A stretch of 64,000 bases of DNA from Anaerococcus sp. Marseille-P3915 (GTDB lineage Bacteria; Bacillota; Clostridia; Tissierellales; Peptoniphilaceae), in contig NZ_LT984887.1 of assembly GCF_900258475.1 (NCBI RefSeq), forward strand, positions 1,124,305 through 1,188,304. Direction: 5' to 3'. How positions within the stretch are numbered: the first letter of the stretch is position 1; every line of letters starts with the position of its first letter. The notes beneath the pieces were generated by a model. It worked only from the letters and a program-made list of their open reading frames with translations. It did not search any database and was not told the DNA's origin. The translations under genes were made by a program, and so were the position numbers. This document shows positions 17,336 to 29,145 of the stretch, in pieces.

Positions 17336-17429
17336 CACACTATACGAGCGGTAACCAGACCTACCATCCAATTGTTTCACAATTGGGGTTAGGGGCTTCG
17401 AACCGCTTGACCATGGGGCCTTAATTTAA
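17336..17429. pseudogene. tRNA-Glu-derived broken sequence
   Basis: Bases 17401-17429 repeat, in the same orientation, the first 20 bases of tRNA-Glu(TTC) plus its 5' flank (the same 29 bp at 17275-17303). Just before it, the plus strand has a stem CCAATTG-TTTCAC-AATTGG whose loop resembles a Glu anticodon loop and a T-loop-like GGCTTCGAACC, but no full cloverleaf. It looks like an out-of-register duplication with a partly inverted copy. Confidence 0.45.
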
Positions 17430-17478
17430 TTGAACCATAAAAATTAATACCATAGGCTATACTAGTCTATGGTCAATT

Positions 17479-17553
17479 TGGTGACTCCACCGGGATTCGA
17501 ACCCGGGAAACCAGCGTGAGAGGCTGGTGTCTTAACCGCTTGACCATGGAGCC
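17479..17553 (-). tRNA. tRNA-Glu (CTC)
   Basis: A 75-nt cloverleaf with encoded CCA; acceptor GGCTCCA/TGGAGTC, anticodon loop CTCTCAC. A separate CTC isoacceptor beside TTC is uncommon in AT-rich Firmicutes. Confidence 0.93.
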
Positions 17554-17595
17554 ATATAGCTCCTAGGTCAAATAAGCTAAGAGCTTATAAAAAAA

Positions 17596-17672
17596 TGGTA
17601 GCGAAGAAGAGACTTGAACTCTTGACACTCCGGGTATGAACCGAATGCTCTAGCCAACTGAGCTACTTCGCC
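17596..17672 (-). tRNA. tRNA-Met (CAT), elongator
   Basis: A 77-nt cloverleaf with encoded CCA; acceptor GGCGAAG/CTTCGCT, anticodon loop TTCATAC. The first pair can form, so this is an elongator or a tRNA-Ile with lysidine; the Met type is favoured by its proximity to tRNA-fMet, but the two cannot be told apart with certainty. Confidence 0.85.
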
Positions 17673-17700
17673 ATAATTACTTCCATTTGATATGGAATTT

Positions 17701-17777
<77 letters not shown>

Positions 17778-17786
17778 ATATTTACT

Positions 17787-17861
17787 TGGCGCTCAGGGTG
17801 GGACTCGAACCCACAACCTACCGGTTAACAGCCGGGTGCTCCACCATTGAGCTACCTAAGC
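17787..17861 (-). tRNA. tRNA-Asn (GTT)
   Basis: A 75-nt cloverleaf with encoded CCA; acceptor GCTTAGG/CCTGAGC, anticodon loop CTGTTAA. It is the first tRNA after 5S. Confidence 0.95.
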
Positions 17862-17933
17862 ATGACATGATAATATAATAGCATGTTTTTTTGATTTTGT
17901 CAATACTTATTATGAAATTTACAGTTAGTACAA

Positions 17934-17951
17934 ACTAGCCAAATAGGCTAG
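17934..17951 (-). terminator. Weak hairpin between 5S and the tRNA cluster
   Basis: CTAGCC and GGCTAG arms with a five-base loop after 5S. The T-run is poor, so it may slow rather than end transcription into the tRNAs. Confidence 0.4.
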
Positions 17952-17965
17952 TTGTATTAAACTGT

Positions 17966-18080
17966 TTGGCGACTTCCTACTCTACCACCCAGTTGCCCAG
18001 GCAGTACCATCGGCGTTATGAGGCTTAACTTCTGTGTTCGGTATGGGAACAGGTGTATCTCTCATGCAATCATCACCATA
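17966..18080 (-). rRNA. rrf: 5S ribosomal RNA
   Basis: About 115 nt after 23S. On the minus strand it has the usual blocks (GAACACAGAAGTTAAGCCTC, then the GGTAGTGCCTGGG-like region and a terminal GGTAGAGTAGGAAG). Confidence 0.93.
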
Positions 18081-18210
18081 TTTTTTGAACCATCTTTCTC
18101 GCTTCGCTCGACCATTTCATGGAGAGTCCTCCATAAGCCGGACGGGCTTGCCTTAAATAGCATCCACTTTTTTGTGGACCCCACCTTAGTGGGAAACAAT
18201 ATTTCCAGTC

Positions 18211-21330
<3,120 letters not shown>

Positions 21331-21373
21331 ACTGGAAATATTGTTTGCTATTTAGTTTTTATGGTTCTTTTTT

Positions 21374-21395
21374 GCAAATTCGCTTGCGAATTTGC
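21374..21395. repeat. Hairpin in the 16S-23S spacer
   Basis: A perfect inverted repeat, GCAAATTCGC with GCGAATTTGC, between tRNA-Ala and 23S; a probable processing element. Confidence 0.6.
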
Positions 21396-21396
21396 A

Positions 21397-21472
21397 TGGT
21401 GGAGATAAAGAGATTCGAACTCTTGACCCCCTGCGTGCAAGGCAGGTGCTCTCCCAGCTGAGCTATATCCCC
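21397..21472 (-). tRNA. tRNA-Ala (TGC) in the rRNA spacer
   Basis: A 76-nt cloverleaf with encoded CCA between 16S and 23S; acceptor GGGGATA/TATCTCC, anticodon loop CTTGCAC. Confidence 0.96.
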
Positions 21473-21494
21473 ATATTTTTATTTGGCTTTGAAC

Positions 21495-23279
<1,785 letters not shown>

Positions 23280-23337
23280 TATGAAATGCCTTAGCATTTC
23301 TGGTTCATGTCTCAGCATTTATCGTGCTGACTATTAT

Positions 23338-23366
23338 ATAGTACCACAGGTTTTTTATCTTGTCAA
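23338..23366 (-). promoter_or_regulatory. rRNA operon promoter, proximal
   Basis: TTGACA (23361-23366), 17 bp, TACTAT (23338-23343) on the minus strand, about 250 bp upstream of 16S. Confidence 0.8.
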
Positions 23367-23433
23367 GACTTTTTTTCATTTTTTTATGATTTTTTTATCT
23401 TGGCGACTAGTTCCTGTCGCACCGACATTTAAT

Positions 23434-23462
23434 ACTATAACATCTATTTTTCTATTTGTCAA
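23434..23462 (-). promoter_or_regulatory. rRNA operon promoter, distal
   Basis: TTGACA (23457-23462), 17 bp, TATAGT (23434-23439) on the minus strand. Together with the proximal copy it forms the tandem promoter usual for rrn operons. Confidence 0.8.
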
Positions 23463-23497
23463 ATTTTTTTTGTTTTTTTTTATATTTTCTTTGCAAA

Positions 23498-23526
23498 TTG
23501 ACTTTATAGCTTGCTTATGGTAATAT
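23498..23526 (+). promoter_or_regulatory. Promoter of the T-box metA-aspartokinase transcript
   Basis: TTGACT (23498-23503), 17 bp, TAATAT (23521-23526) on the plus strand, back to back with the rRNA promoters and leaving a leader of about 280 nt. Confidence 0.65.
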
Positions 23527-23549
23527 ATTTTTAAATATATTAATAAGTT

Positions 23550-23798
23550 TATATTGCTTATATAAAGAAGAGTAGCTTATATAGGATGATTAAAGAGAGC
23601 TTAGTTGTGGTGAAATAAGTAGATTCCTTTTAAGTGAAGATGGTCTTTTTTGTTAGTTGGTGAATTTTTAGCCAGCTAGGGGTATGCCCCTTACAGCAGA
23701 TGGTATTGTTTGATACCTACTAAGTCTGTTATCGTGAGATAATAGTAAAATAAGGTGGTAACACGAGTCTTCGTCCTTTGGTCGAAGGCTCTTTTTTT
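23550..23798 (+). promoter_or_regulatory. T-box leader, probably methionine-specific
   Basis: The T-box core AAGGTGGTAACACGAG lies at 23752-23767 and is followed by a terminator hairpin (GAGTCTTCG with CGAAGGCTC, 23765-23791) and seven T residues; the two structures share bases and so exclude each other. Upstream are an AGTA near 23570, AGAGAGC and a GGTGAAAT apical region of stem I. An ATG in GAAGATGG (about 23636-23643) is the candidate Met specifier, but alignment of the GAA element could also give GAT. Binding of uncharged tRNA should allow read-through into the gene at 23814. Confidence 0.85.
23765..23798 (+). terminator. T-box-controlled terminator
   Basis: A nine-pair stem and seven T residues directly upstream of the metA-aspartokinase ribosome site. 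Its left arm overlaps the T-box core, so it is conditional. Confidence 0.85.
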
Positions 23799-23813
23799 AT
23801 TATAGGAGGATTT

Positions 23814-25598
23814 ATGCCAGTTATTTTATCTGAAGATTTTATTAAAGAAGAGGTTTTGCAAGAAGAAAATATTTTTGCTATCAATCCAATGAGGGCTAGT
23901 AGCCAGGATATAAGACCTCTTAAGATTGCTATTGTCAATCTTATGCCTAATAAGGAGGAAACTGAGATTGATTTGCTTAAGCTTATTTCCGCTCATGCCC
24001 TTCAAATTGAGGTTGATTTTATTAGGACTACTACATATGAAAACAAACACACAGACCTTAATAGGCTCAATAAGCTTTATAAGTCTTATGATGATATTAA
24101 AGATACCAAGTATGATGGCATGATTATTACTGGTGCCCCTATTGAAAATATTGACTATAAGGATATTAAATATTGGGATGAGCTTACTAAAATTTTTGAT
24201 TATGCCAGAGAAAATGTCTATTCTACTATTTTTATCTGCTGGGCTTCTCTTGCTGCCCTTAATTACTTTTATGATGTCGATAGCTTTTCTTTTAATGAAA
24301 AACTATGTGGAGTTTATCCTTTTATTAAAAACAGCAATTCAAGGCTTCTTGATGGCTTTGATGACTTATACAATGTTCCCCATTCTCGATACAAAGGAGT
24401 TGACCCTAAAGATTTGGACGACATTGATGACTTAGATGTCCTTGCTTCATCTGATGAGGTTGGGCTCTGTCTTGCTACAAGTTCTGATAATAGGTTTATT
24501 TTTTCACTTGGCCACCTTGAATATAATAAAGAAACACTTAATAATGAATACCTAAGGGATCAAAAAAGAAGTCTTAATCCTAATAGACCGGTCAATTATT
24601 ATTTCGAAGGTACTAATAAGATTAATATGAGTTGGAAATCAGCTGCTTCCTTATTTTTCTCAAATTGGATTAACTATGCCGTTTATCAAAATACACCTTA
24701 TAGACTTGAGAGTATTGAAGAAAAATCTGTTTCGAAATTTGGTGGCTCTTCCCTATCTGATGCCGGTCAGTTTGAAAGAGTTAAGGATATTATCAATAGC
24801 AAGGATGATAGGAATGTAATCGTTGTGTCTGCGCCAGGAAAGCGAGACCCTTATGATATTAAGGTTACTGATCTTTTGGTAAAAATTTCTGATTCTAATG
24901 AACAAATTAGGGCTCTTGAGGAAAAAATTAAAGAACTCAATAAGGAAATATATGAAAAAAGAGAAGAAAAGTACAAAATTAATGATAAGATTAAGGATCG
25001 TTTCTATGAAATAATTGATGATTTGAATTTAGACGATTTCCTTAAAAATGAAATTGACCAAAGCCTTGCAGAAGTTGCCTTCTCCTTAAATCGTGATTTC
25101 AATCTATCTAGGGGTGAATACTTAAATGCCAAAATCCTCGCAAATTTTTTAGGCTATGACTTTTTCGATGCGAAGGATTTAATTTTCTTTGATGATGAGG
25201 ATATTGATATCGAAAGGACCTTTAAGACTATAAGATCCAGAATCAAAGATGGGATGAAGGTCGTTGTTCCTGGTTTTTATGGAAGTAAAGATGGTCAGAT
25301 TAAAACTTTTAAGAGGGGTGGATCAGATTATACCGGGTCAATTCTTGCCGCTGCCCTTGATTCTTCTGTTTATGAAAACTGGACTGACGTATCTGGTATA
25401 ATGACAGCTGACCCTAAAAGGGATAAGAATGCCCAAAAAATCGAAAAACTAGATTATAAGGGCTTGCAAAAAATTATTAAGTCCGGTGCTGGAGTCTATC
25501 AAGAAGACGCCATTAGGCCTGTTATGAATAAAAATATTACTATTAAAATCCTAAATACCAATAATCCTGACGACTCAGGCACTACTATTAAAGATTGA
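23814..25598 (+). CDS. Homoserine O-acetyltransferase (MetA) fused to an ACT-less aspartate kinase
   Basis: A 594-residue bifunctional protein. Residues 1-300 are MetA, with the catalytic Cys142 (FICWASLAAL), His234 and Glu236 (SLGHLEY). Residue 111 is Glu (GAPIENI), the residue that in studied MetA enzymes goes with acetyl-CoA rather than succinyl-CoA. Residues 303-594 are an aspartokinase catalytic domain (SKFGGSSLSDA, VVSAPGKRD, KRGGSDYTGS, WTDVSGIMTADP) that stops at NPDDSGTTIKD without the C-terminal ACT domains. An internal coiled stretch (about 370-400) lies inside the kinase. The start is the ATG at 23814, behind AGGAGG. It stands alone under a T-box and ends at a strong terminator. 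Confidence 0.9.
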   Translation: MPVILSEDFIKEEVLQEENIFAINPMRASSQDIRPLKIAIVNLMPNKEETEIDLLKLISAHALQIEVDFIRTTTYENKHTDLNRLNKLYKSYDDIKDTKYDGMIITGAPIENIDYKDIKYWDELTKIFDYARENVYSTIFICWASLAALNYFYDVDSFSFNEKLCGVYPFIKNSNSRLLDGFDDLYNVPHSRYKGVDPKDLDDIDDLDVLASSDEVGLCLATSSDNRFIFSLGHLEYNKETLNNEYLRDQKRSLNPNRPVNYYFEGTNKINMSWKSAASLFFSNWINYAVYQNTPYRLESIEEKSVSKFGGSSLSDAGQFERVKDIINSKDDRNVIVVSAPGKRDPYDIKVTDLLVKISDSNEQIRALEEKIKELNKEIYEKREEKYKINDKIKDRFYEIIDDLNLDDFLKNEIDQSLAEVAFSLNRDFNLSRGEYLNAKILANFLGYDFFDAKDLIFFDDEDIDIERTFKTIRSRIKDGMKVVVPGFYGSKDGQIKTFKRGGSDYTGSILAAALDSSVYENWTDVSGIMTADPKRDKNAQKIEKLDYKGLQKIIKSGAGVYQEDAIRPVMNKNITIKILNTNNPDDSGTTIKD

Positions 25599-25602
25599 AA
25601 AT

Positions 25603-25640
25603 AAGCTGGAGCTTGCAAATTTTCTCAAGCTCCAGCTTTT
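25603..25640. terminator. Bidirectional terminator
   Basis: A 13-bp stem, AAGCTGGAGCTTG with CAAGCTCCAGCTT, and T-rich tails both ways, between the converging metA fusion and the TPR gene. Confidence 0.9.
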
Positions 25641-25643
25641 ATT

Positions 25644-26738
25644 TTATAATTTATAGTGGTTTTTTAAAATAGATAGATTTTCTTTTATCTCATCCGTTAG
25701 GTCATCGTAGGTTAAAAGCTCTTCGATATCTTCCTTAGCCTTGGATAAATTTCCCAAGACAAGGTTGATTTGAATCTTATTATAGGTCATCCTTGGATCT
25801 TGCGGATATTTTTCAAGTCCCTGATTTATGATCTTTATCGCTTCCATTTCTTCTTTATTTAAATATAGGCTTATGGCATAATCATTGTAAAGTTCCCTAA
25901 AATCTGCATTTAATTCTAGAGAATTTTCAAAGGCCATTATTGAGTTTTCATATAGGCCCATATTTTGGTAGGCCACGCCTAGATAATAATAGGCGTCGGC
26001 TCTTTTTACCTTATTTAAGAGCTTGGATAAAGTATCAACAGCCTTACTATAATCTGACTTACCAATAAAATAGAGGCTTTCCTCTATTTCTGCATTGTCG
26101 TCAACTGCTTCTATCTTATTTCTAATTTCTTCCTTGGCTAATTCATCCTCGGTTTTCCTGAGGGCATTTTTGTAATATGACCTTGCCTTGATATATTCGC
26201 CAAGATTTGCGTAGATGTTGCCTAGCTCATAAAAACCTATGGCAAAGTCTTCGTCTTTTCCAATTGCCTCTTGCAAAATCCTTAGAGCCTCTCTTACAAA
26301 ATCATCCTTATATTCGCTATCCTCTTCGTAGGCCTTTGGCCACAAGAGTTTAGCATAAAGATAGGCTGCAAAATTATTTTCTCTTTTCAATAGATAAAAA
26401 CCTCTTGCTAGAAGTAGGGCCTTGTTAGGATTTGCTTCTTTTACGATCTTATCAGTGGAATAGGCTCCTAAGTCTTCTATATAATTATTTAAGGCCTTTA
26501 CATAGGCATCTTTATAGACAAAATCAAAGTCAATTGCTAGATTTATAATCATAGCTTCAAAGACTAGGTCTAAATTTATATTATTGGCAAAGTCCCCGCT
26601 TTTGATCCCCTCTTTCATATCTTCTATATAAATCGGGAGGGATAAGCCAGATAAATCCTCATGCTTAGCGACTTCTTTTAGTTCTATATAGGCTAAATTG
26701 TCGTGAAATTTATAAAAATATGCATCTAACTTAGTCAT
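25644..26738 (-). CDS. TPR-repeat protein
   Basis: A soluble 364-residue protein with at least four tetratricopeptide repeats, clearest at about 155-190 (AIGFYELGNIYANLGEYIKA), 235-275 (ADAYYYLGVAYQNMGLYENS) and onward to the C-terminus. Such proteins act as scaffolds; no enzymatic motif is visible and no partner can be named. The ATG at 26738 has GAGAGG upstream and lies inside the end of the membrane-protein gene (8-bp overlap), so the two are probably translated together and may work together at the membrane. Confidence 0.75.
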   Translation of the reverse strand: MTKLDAYFYKFHDNLAYIELKEVAKHEDLSGLSLPIYIEDMKEGIKSGDFANNINLDLVFEAMIINLAIDFDFVYKDAYVKALNNYIEDLGAYSTDKIVKEANPNKALLLARGFYLLKRENNFAAYLYAKLLWPKAYEEDSEYKDDFVREALRILQEAIGKDEDFAIGFYELGNIYANLGEYIKARSYYKNALRKTEDELAKEEIRNKIEAVDDNAEIEESLYFIGKSDYSKAVDTLSKLLNKVKRADAYYYLGVAYQNMGLYENSIMAFENSLELNADFRELYNDYAISLYLNKEEMEAIKIINQGLEKYPQDPRMTYNKIQINLVLGNLSKAKEDIEELLTYDDLTDEIKENLSILKNHYKL

Positions 26739-27438
26739 CAAAACCTCTCATGAATTTCCTTTGTCGATATGGATGTTCGTTTAAATACTTAAACAAATGG
26801 CCCCTAAATAGCATAAAGAAGCTGTGAACTAGGGAAATAATTAAGCAGGCAAAGATTTTATTTGTGCTCATAGCTTGACCAAGACCTAAATATATTGACA
26901 ATATAAATTCCAAAGCTATGAATAGCAAGCTAAAGATGCCGTAGTTTAGGATATTGTTTTTAACAAAAACAATAGATTCACGAATTGCATCTATGCCATA
27001 CCTATTATTTAGATAAATCTCCTCATAAAGAGCTGATGTTAGGATTTGAATTATAATCCTGACTATAATATTTACCCTCACAGGGAAATTCACTAATAAA
27101 AGGCTTGCTACAACATCTAAGATATACATCCAAAACATGGTTTCTATAAGAGGCATGAAGTAATTACCCATGGAGTTTTCTAGAGACTTTTTGCCTGTAT
27201 TGCCGTATTTTACAACAGATATCAAGCTTTGTAGGATAAAGGATGTAATGATTACCCCTATGAAATAGTGGATTATTCCGCCGATTGTACTTCCAACAGG
27301 CCCAAAGCCAAATTCATTATTGTCAAAAATTGTTGATACCATTACAAATATTAAGACAAAATATGATTTGCCAAGCTTTTTGATGGTCTCCCTAAAGGCT
27401 ATTTTTGTGGTGTGGAAGAAGTCTTTAATTCTTTCCAT
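26731..27438 (-). CDS. Hypothetical multi-pass membrane protein
   Basis: No family recognised. The 235-residue protein has about five or six hydrophobic segments (around 24-35, 52-72, 98-115, 124-140, 165-185, 195-215), an amphipathic N-terminal stretch (RIKDFFHTTKIAFRETIKKL) and a positively charged C-terminus. That layout is seen in DUF975- or YciC-like membrane proteins, but the match is only by shape. It sits 1 bp downstream of argS and overlaps the TPR gene. Confidence 0.7.
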   Translation of the reverse strand: MERIKDFFHTTKIAFRETIKKLGKSYFVLIFVMVSTIFDNNEFGFGPVGSTIGGIIHYFIGVIITSFILQSLISVVKYGNTGKKSLENSMGNYFMPLIETMFWMYILDVVASLLLVNFPVRVNIIVRIIIQILTSALYEEIYLNNRYGIDAIRESIVFVKNNILNYGIFSLLFIALEFILSIYLGLGQAMSTNKIFACLIISLVHSFFMLFRGHLFKYLNEHPYRQRKFMRGFDD

Positions 27439-27439
27439 C

Positions 27440-29137
27440 TTACATCTTCTCCACAGTCTTGATACCTAAGATTGCTAGACCTGATTTAATTACTATTGAT
27501 GTAGCGTAGGTTAGAGCTAGTCTTTCTTCTTTTAATTTTTCATCATCGACCATTATCTTAGATGAATTGTAGAACTTGTTAAAGCTACTTGCTATGTCTG
27601 TTAGGTGTCTGGTGATTAGGGATGGTTCGTATTTTTCCTTAGCTTTTATCACAACATCTTCAAATCCAGCAAGTTTTTTAGCAAGGCTAAATTCATCATC
27701 GCTGGTGATTTTTTCTATATCAAGCTTTCCTACTTCACTTAGGCCTGCCTTTCTAAGGACAGATTTGGCCCTAGCATAGGTGTATTGTACATAAGGTCCT
27801 GTTTCGCCATCAAAGTTTAAGACCTCATCCCAATCAAAGACATAGTCCTTTATCCTGTTATTATATAGCTCTTGGAATTTAACAGCTCCGATGCCTACTA
27901 CCCTTGCAGTTTCTTCTACATCATCTACTGTATCTTCCCTATCTTTAATGATTTCTTTGGTCTTATCTATTGCCTTATTTAAAACATCTTCTAAGAATAC
28001 CACCTGGCCCTTTCTGGTTGAAAGAGTTTGGTCTTTTAGGCTTACCATACCAAATGGGATGTGCTTGCAGTCTTTGGCAAAATCATAGCCCATTAGTTCT
28101 AAAATCTTGAATAATTGTTGGAAGTGTAGATTTTGCTGGGTAGCTACTACATATAAGTTCTCGTCAAAGTTATACTCTTTTTTCCTATTTATAGCTGTGG
28201 CTATATCACGAGTAACATAGGCAGATGAGCCATTTGACTTGATTATTATTGATGGTGGGAGGTCAAATTGAGATAGGTCTATAATTTGTGCCCCATCTGA
28301 TTCTACAAGGAGATTTTTCTCCTTTAATTCCTCAATTACATCTGGGATAAATTCTGAATGGTAGGACTCACCGTTGTAATTATCAAAGTCAATGTCTAGA
28401 AGCTTATAAACCCTATCAAATTCTTTGAAGGAAATTTCCTTAAACCATGACCAAAGTCTGGTCGCTTCCTCGTCGCCTTCTTCAAGTTTTTTAAATTCCT
28501 TGCGGGCTACATTCATCATCTCTTCATTTTCGCTTGCTTCTGTATTATAGCGAACATATAGGTTTAAAAGCTCTTGGATTGGGTGGGCATTTAATTTATC
28601 ATCATCACCCCAAAGCTTGTAGGCTGCAATCATGGTTCCAAATTGGGTACCATAGTCGCCAATATAGTTTGTAGCAATTGTATTATAGCCTAAAAATTCG
28701 TGGATATTTCTAAGAGCATCGCCTATTACAGTTGATCTGATGTGGCCAATGTGGAAGGGTTTAGCTATATTTACTGAAGAAAAATCTATAACTACAGTCT
28801 TGCCTTTACCCATGTCAGATTTACCGAAGTCCTCCTTTTTATCTAGGATTGTATTTACGACTTCATTTTGGAATTTTTCCCTATTTAGGAAAAAATTTAT
28901 ATAAGGTCCTATGTTTTTTATCTCAGAAAATTCTTCTATTTCAAGCGAATCTACTAGTTCACCTGCTATTTGGGCTGGATTTTTCCTTAAGGTCTTTGCT
29001 AGTTGGAAGCACGGAAAGGAATAATCTCCCATATTTTCTTGGGGTGGAATTTCGATAAGGTTCTTAATCTCTTCAGAGTTTAAACCAATATCTCCTCCCT
29101 CTAATTTTTTTGCAATAATTTCTTTAAAATCTTTCAT
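27440..29137 (-). CDS. argS: Arginyl-tRNA synthetase
   Basis: Charges tRNA-Arg. A class I enzyme of 565 residues with the N-terminal Add1 domain, the HIGH motif as FHIGHIRST (about residue 133), a KMSKS-site equivalent STRKGQ, as is usual for ArgS, and a C-terminal DALR anticodon-binding domain ending GLAILGIKTVEKM. AGGAGG precedes the ATG, 8 bp downstream of mutS2. Confidence 0.97.
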   Translation of the reverse strand: MKDFKEIIAKKLEGGDIGLNSEEIKNLIEIPPQENMGDYSFPCFQLAKTLRKNPAQIAGELVDSLEIEEFSEIKNIGPYINFFLNREKFQNEVVNTILDKKEDFGKSDMGKGKTVVIDFSSVNIAKPFHIGHIRSTVIGDALRNIHEFLGYNTIATNYIGDYGTQFGTMIAAYKLWGDDDKLNAHPIQELLNLYVRYNTEASENEEMMNVARKEFKKLEEGDEEATRLWSWFKEISFKEFDRVYKLLDIDFDNYNGESYHSEFIPDVIEELKEKNLLVESDGAQIIDLSQFDLPPSIIIKSNGSSAYVTRDIATAINRKKEYNFDENLYVVATQQNLHFQQLFKILELMGYDFAKDCKHIPFGMVSLKDQTLSTRKGQVVFLEDVLNKAIDKTKEIIKDREDTVDDVEETARVVGIGAVKFQELYNNRIKDYVFDWDEVLNFDGETGPYVQYTYARAKSVLRKAGLSEVGKLDIEKITSDDEFSLAKKLAGFEDVVIKAKEKYEPSLITRHLTDIASSFNKFYNSSKIMVDDEKLKEERLALTYATSIVIKSGLAILGIKTVEKM

Positions 29138-29145
29138 TTATCCTC

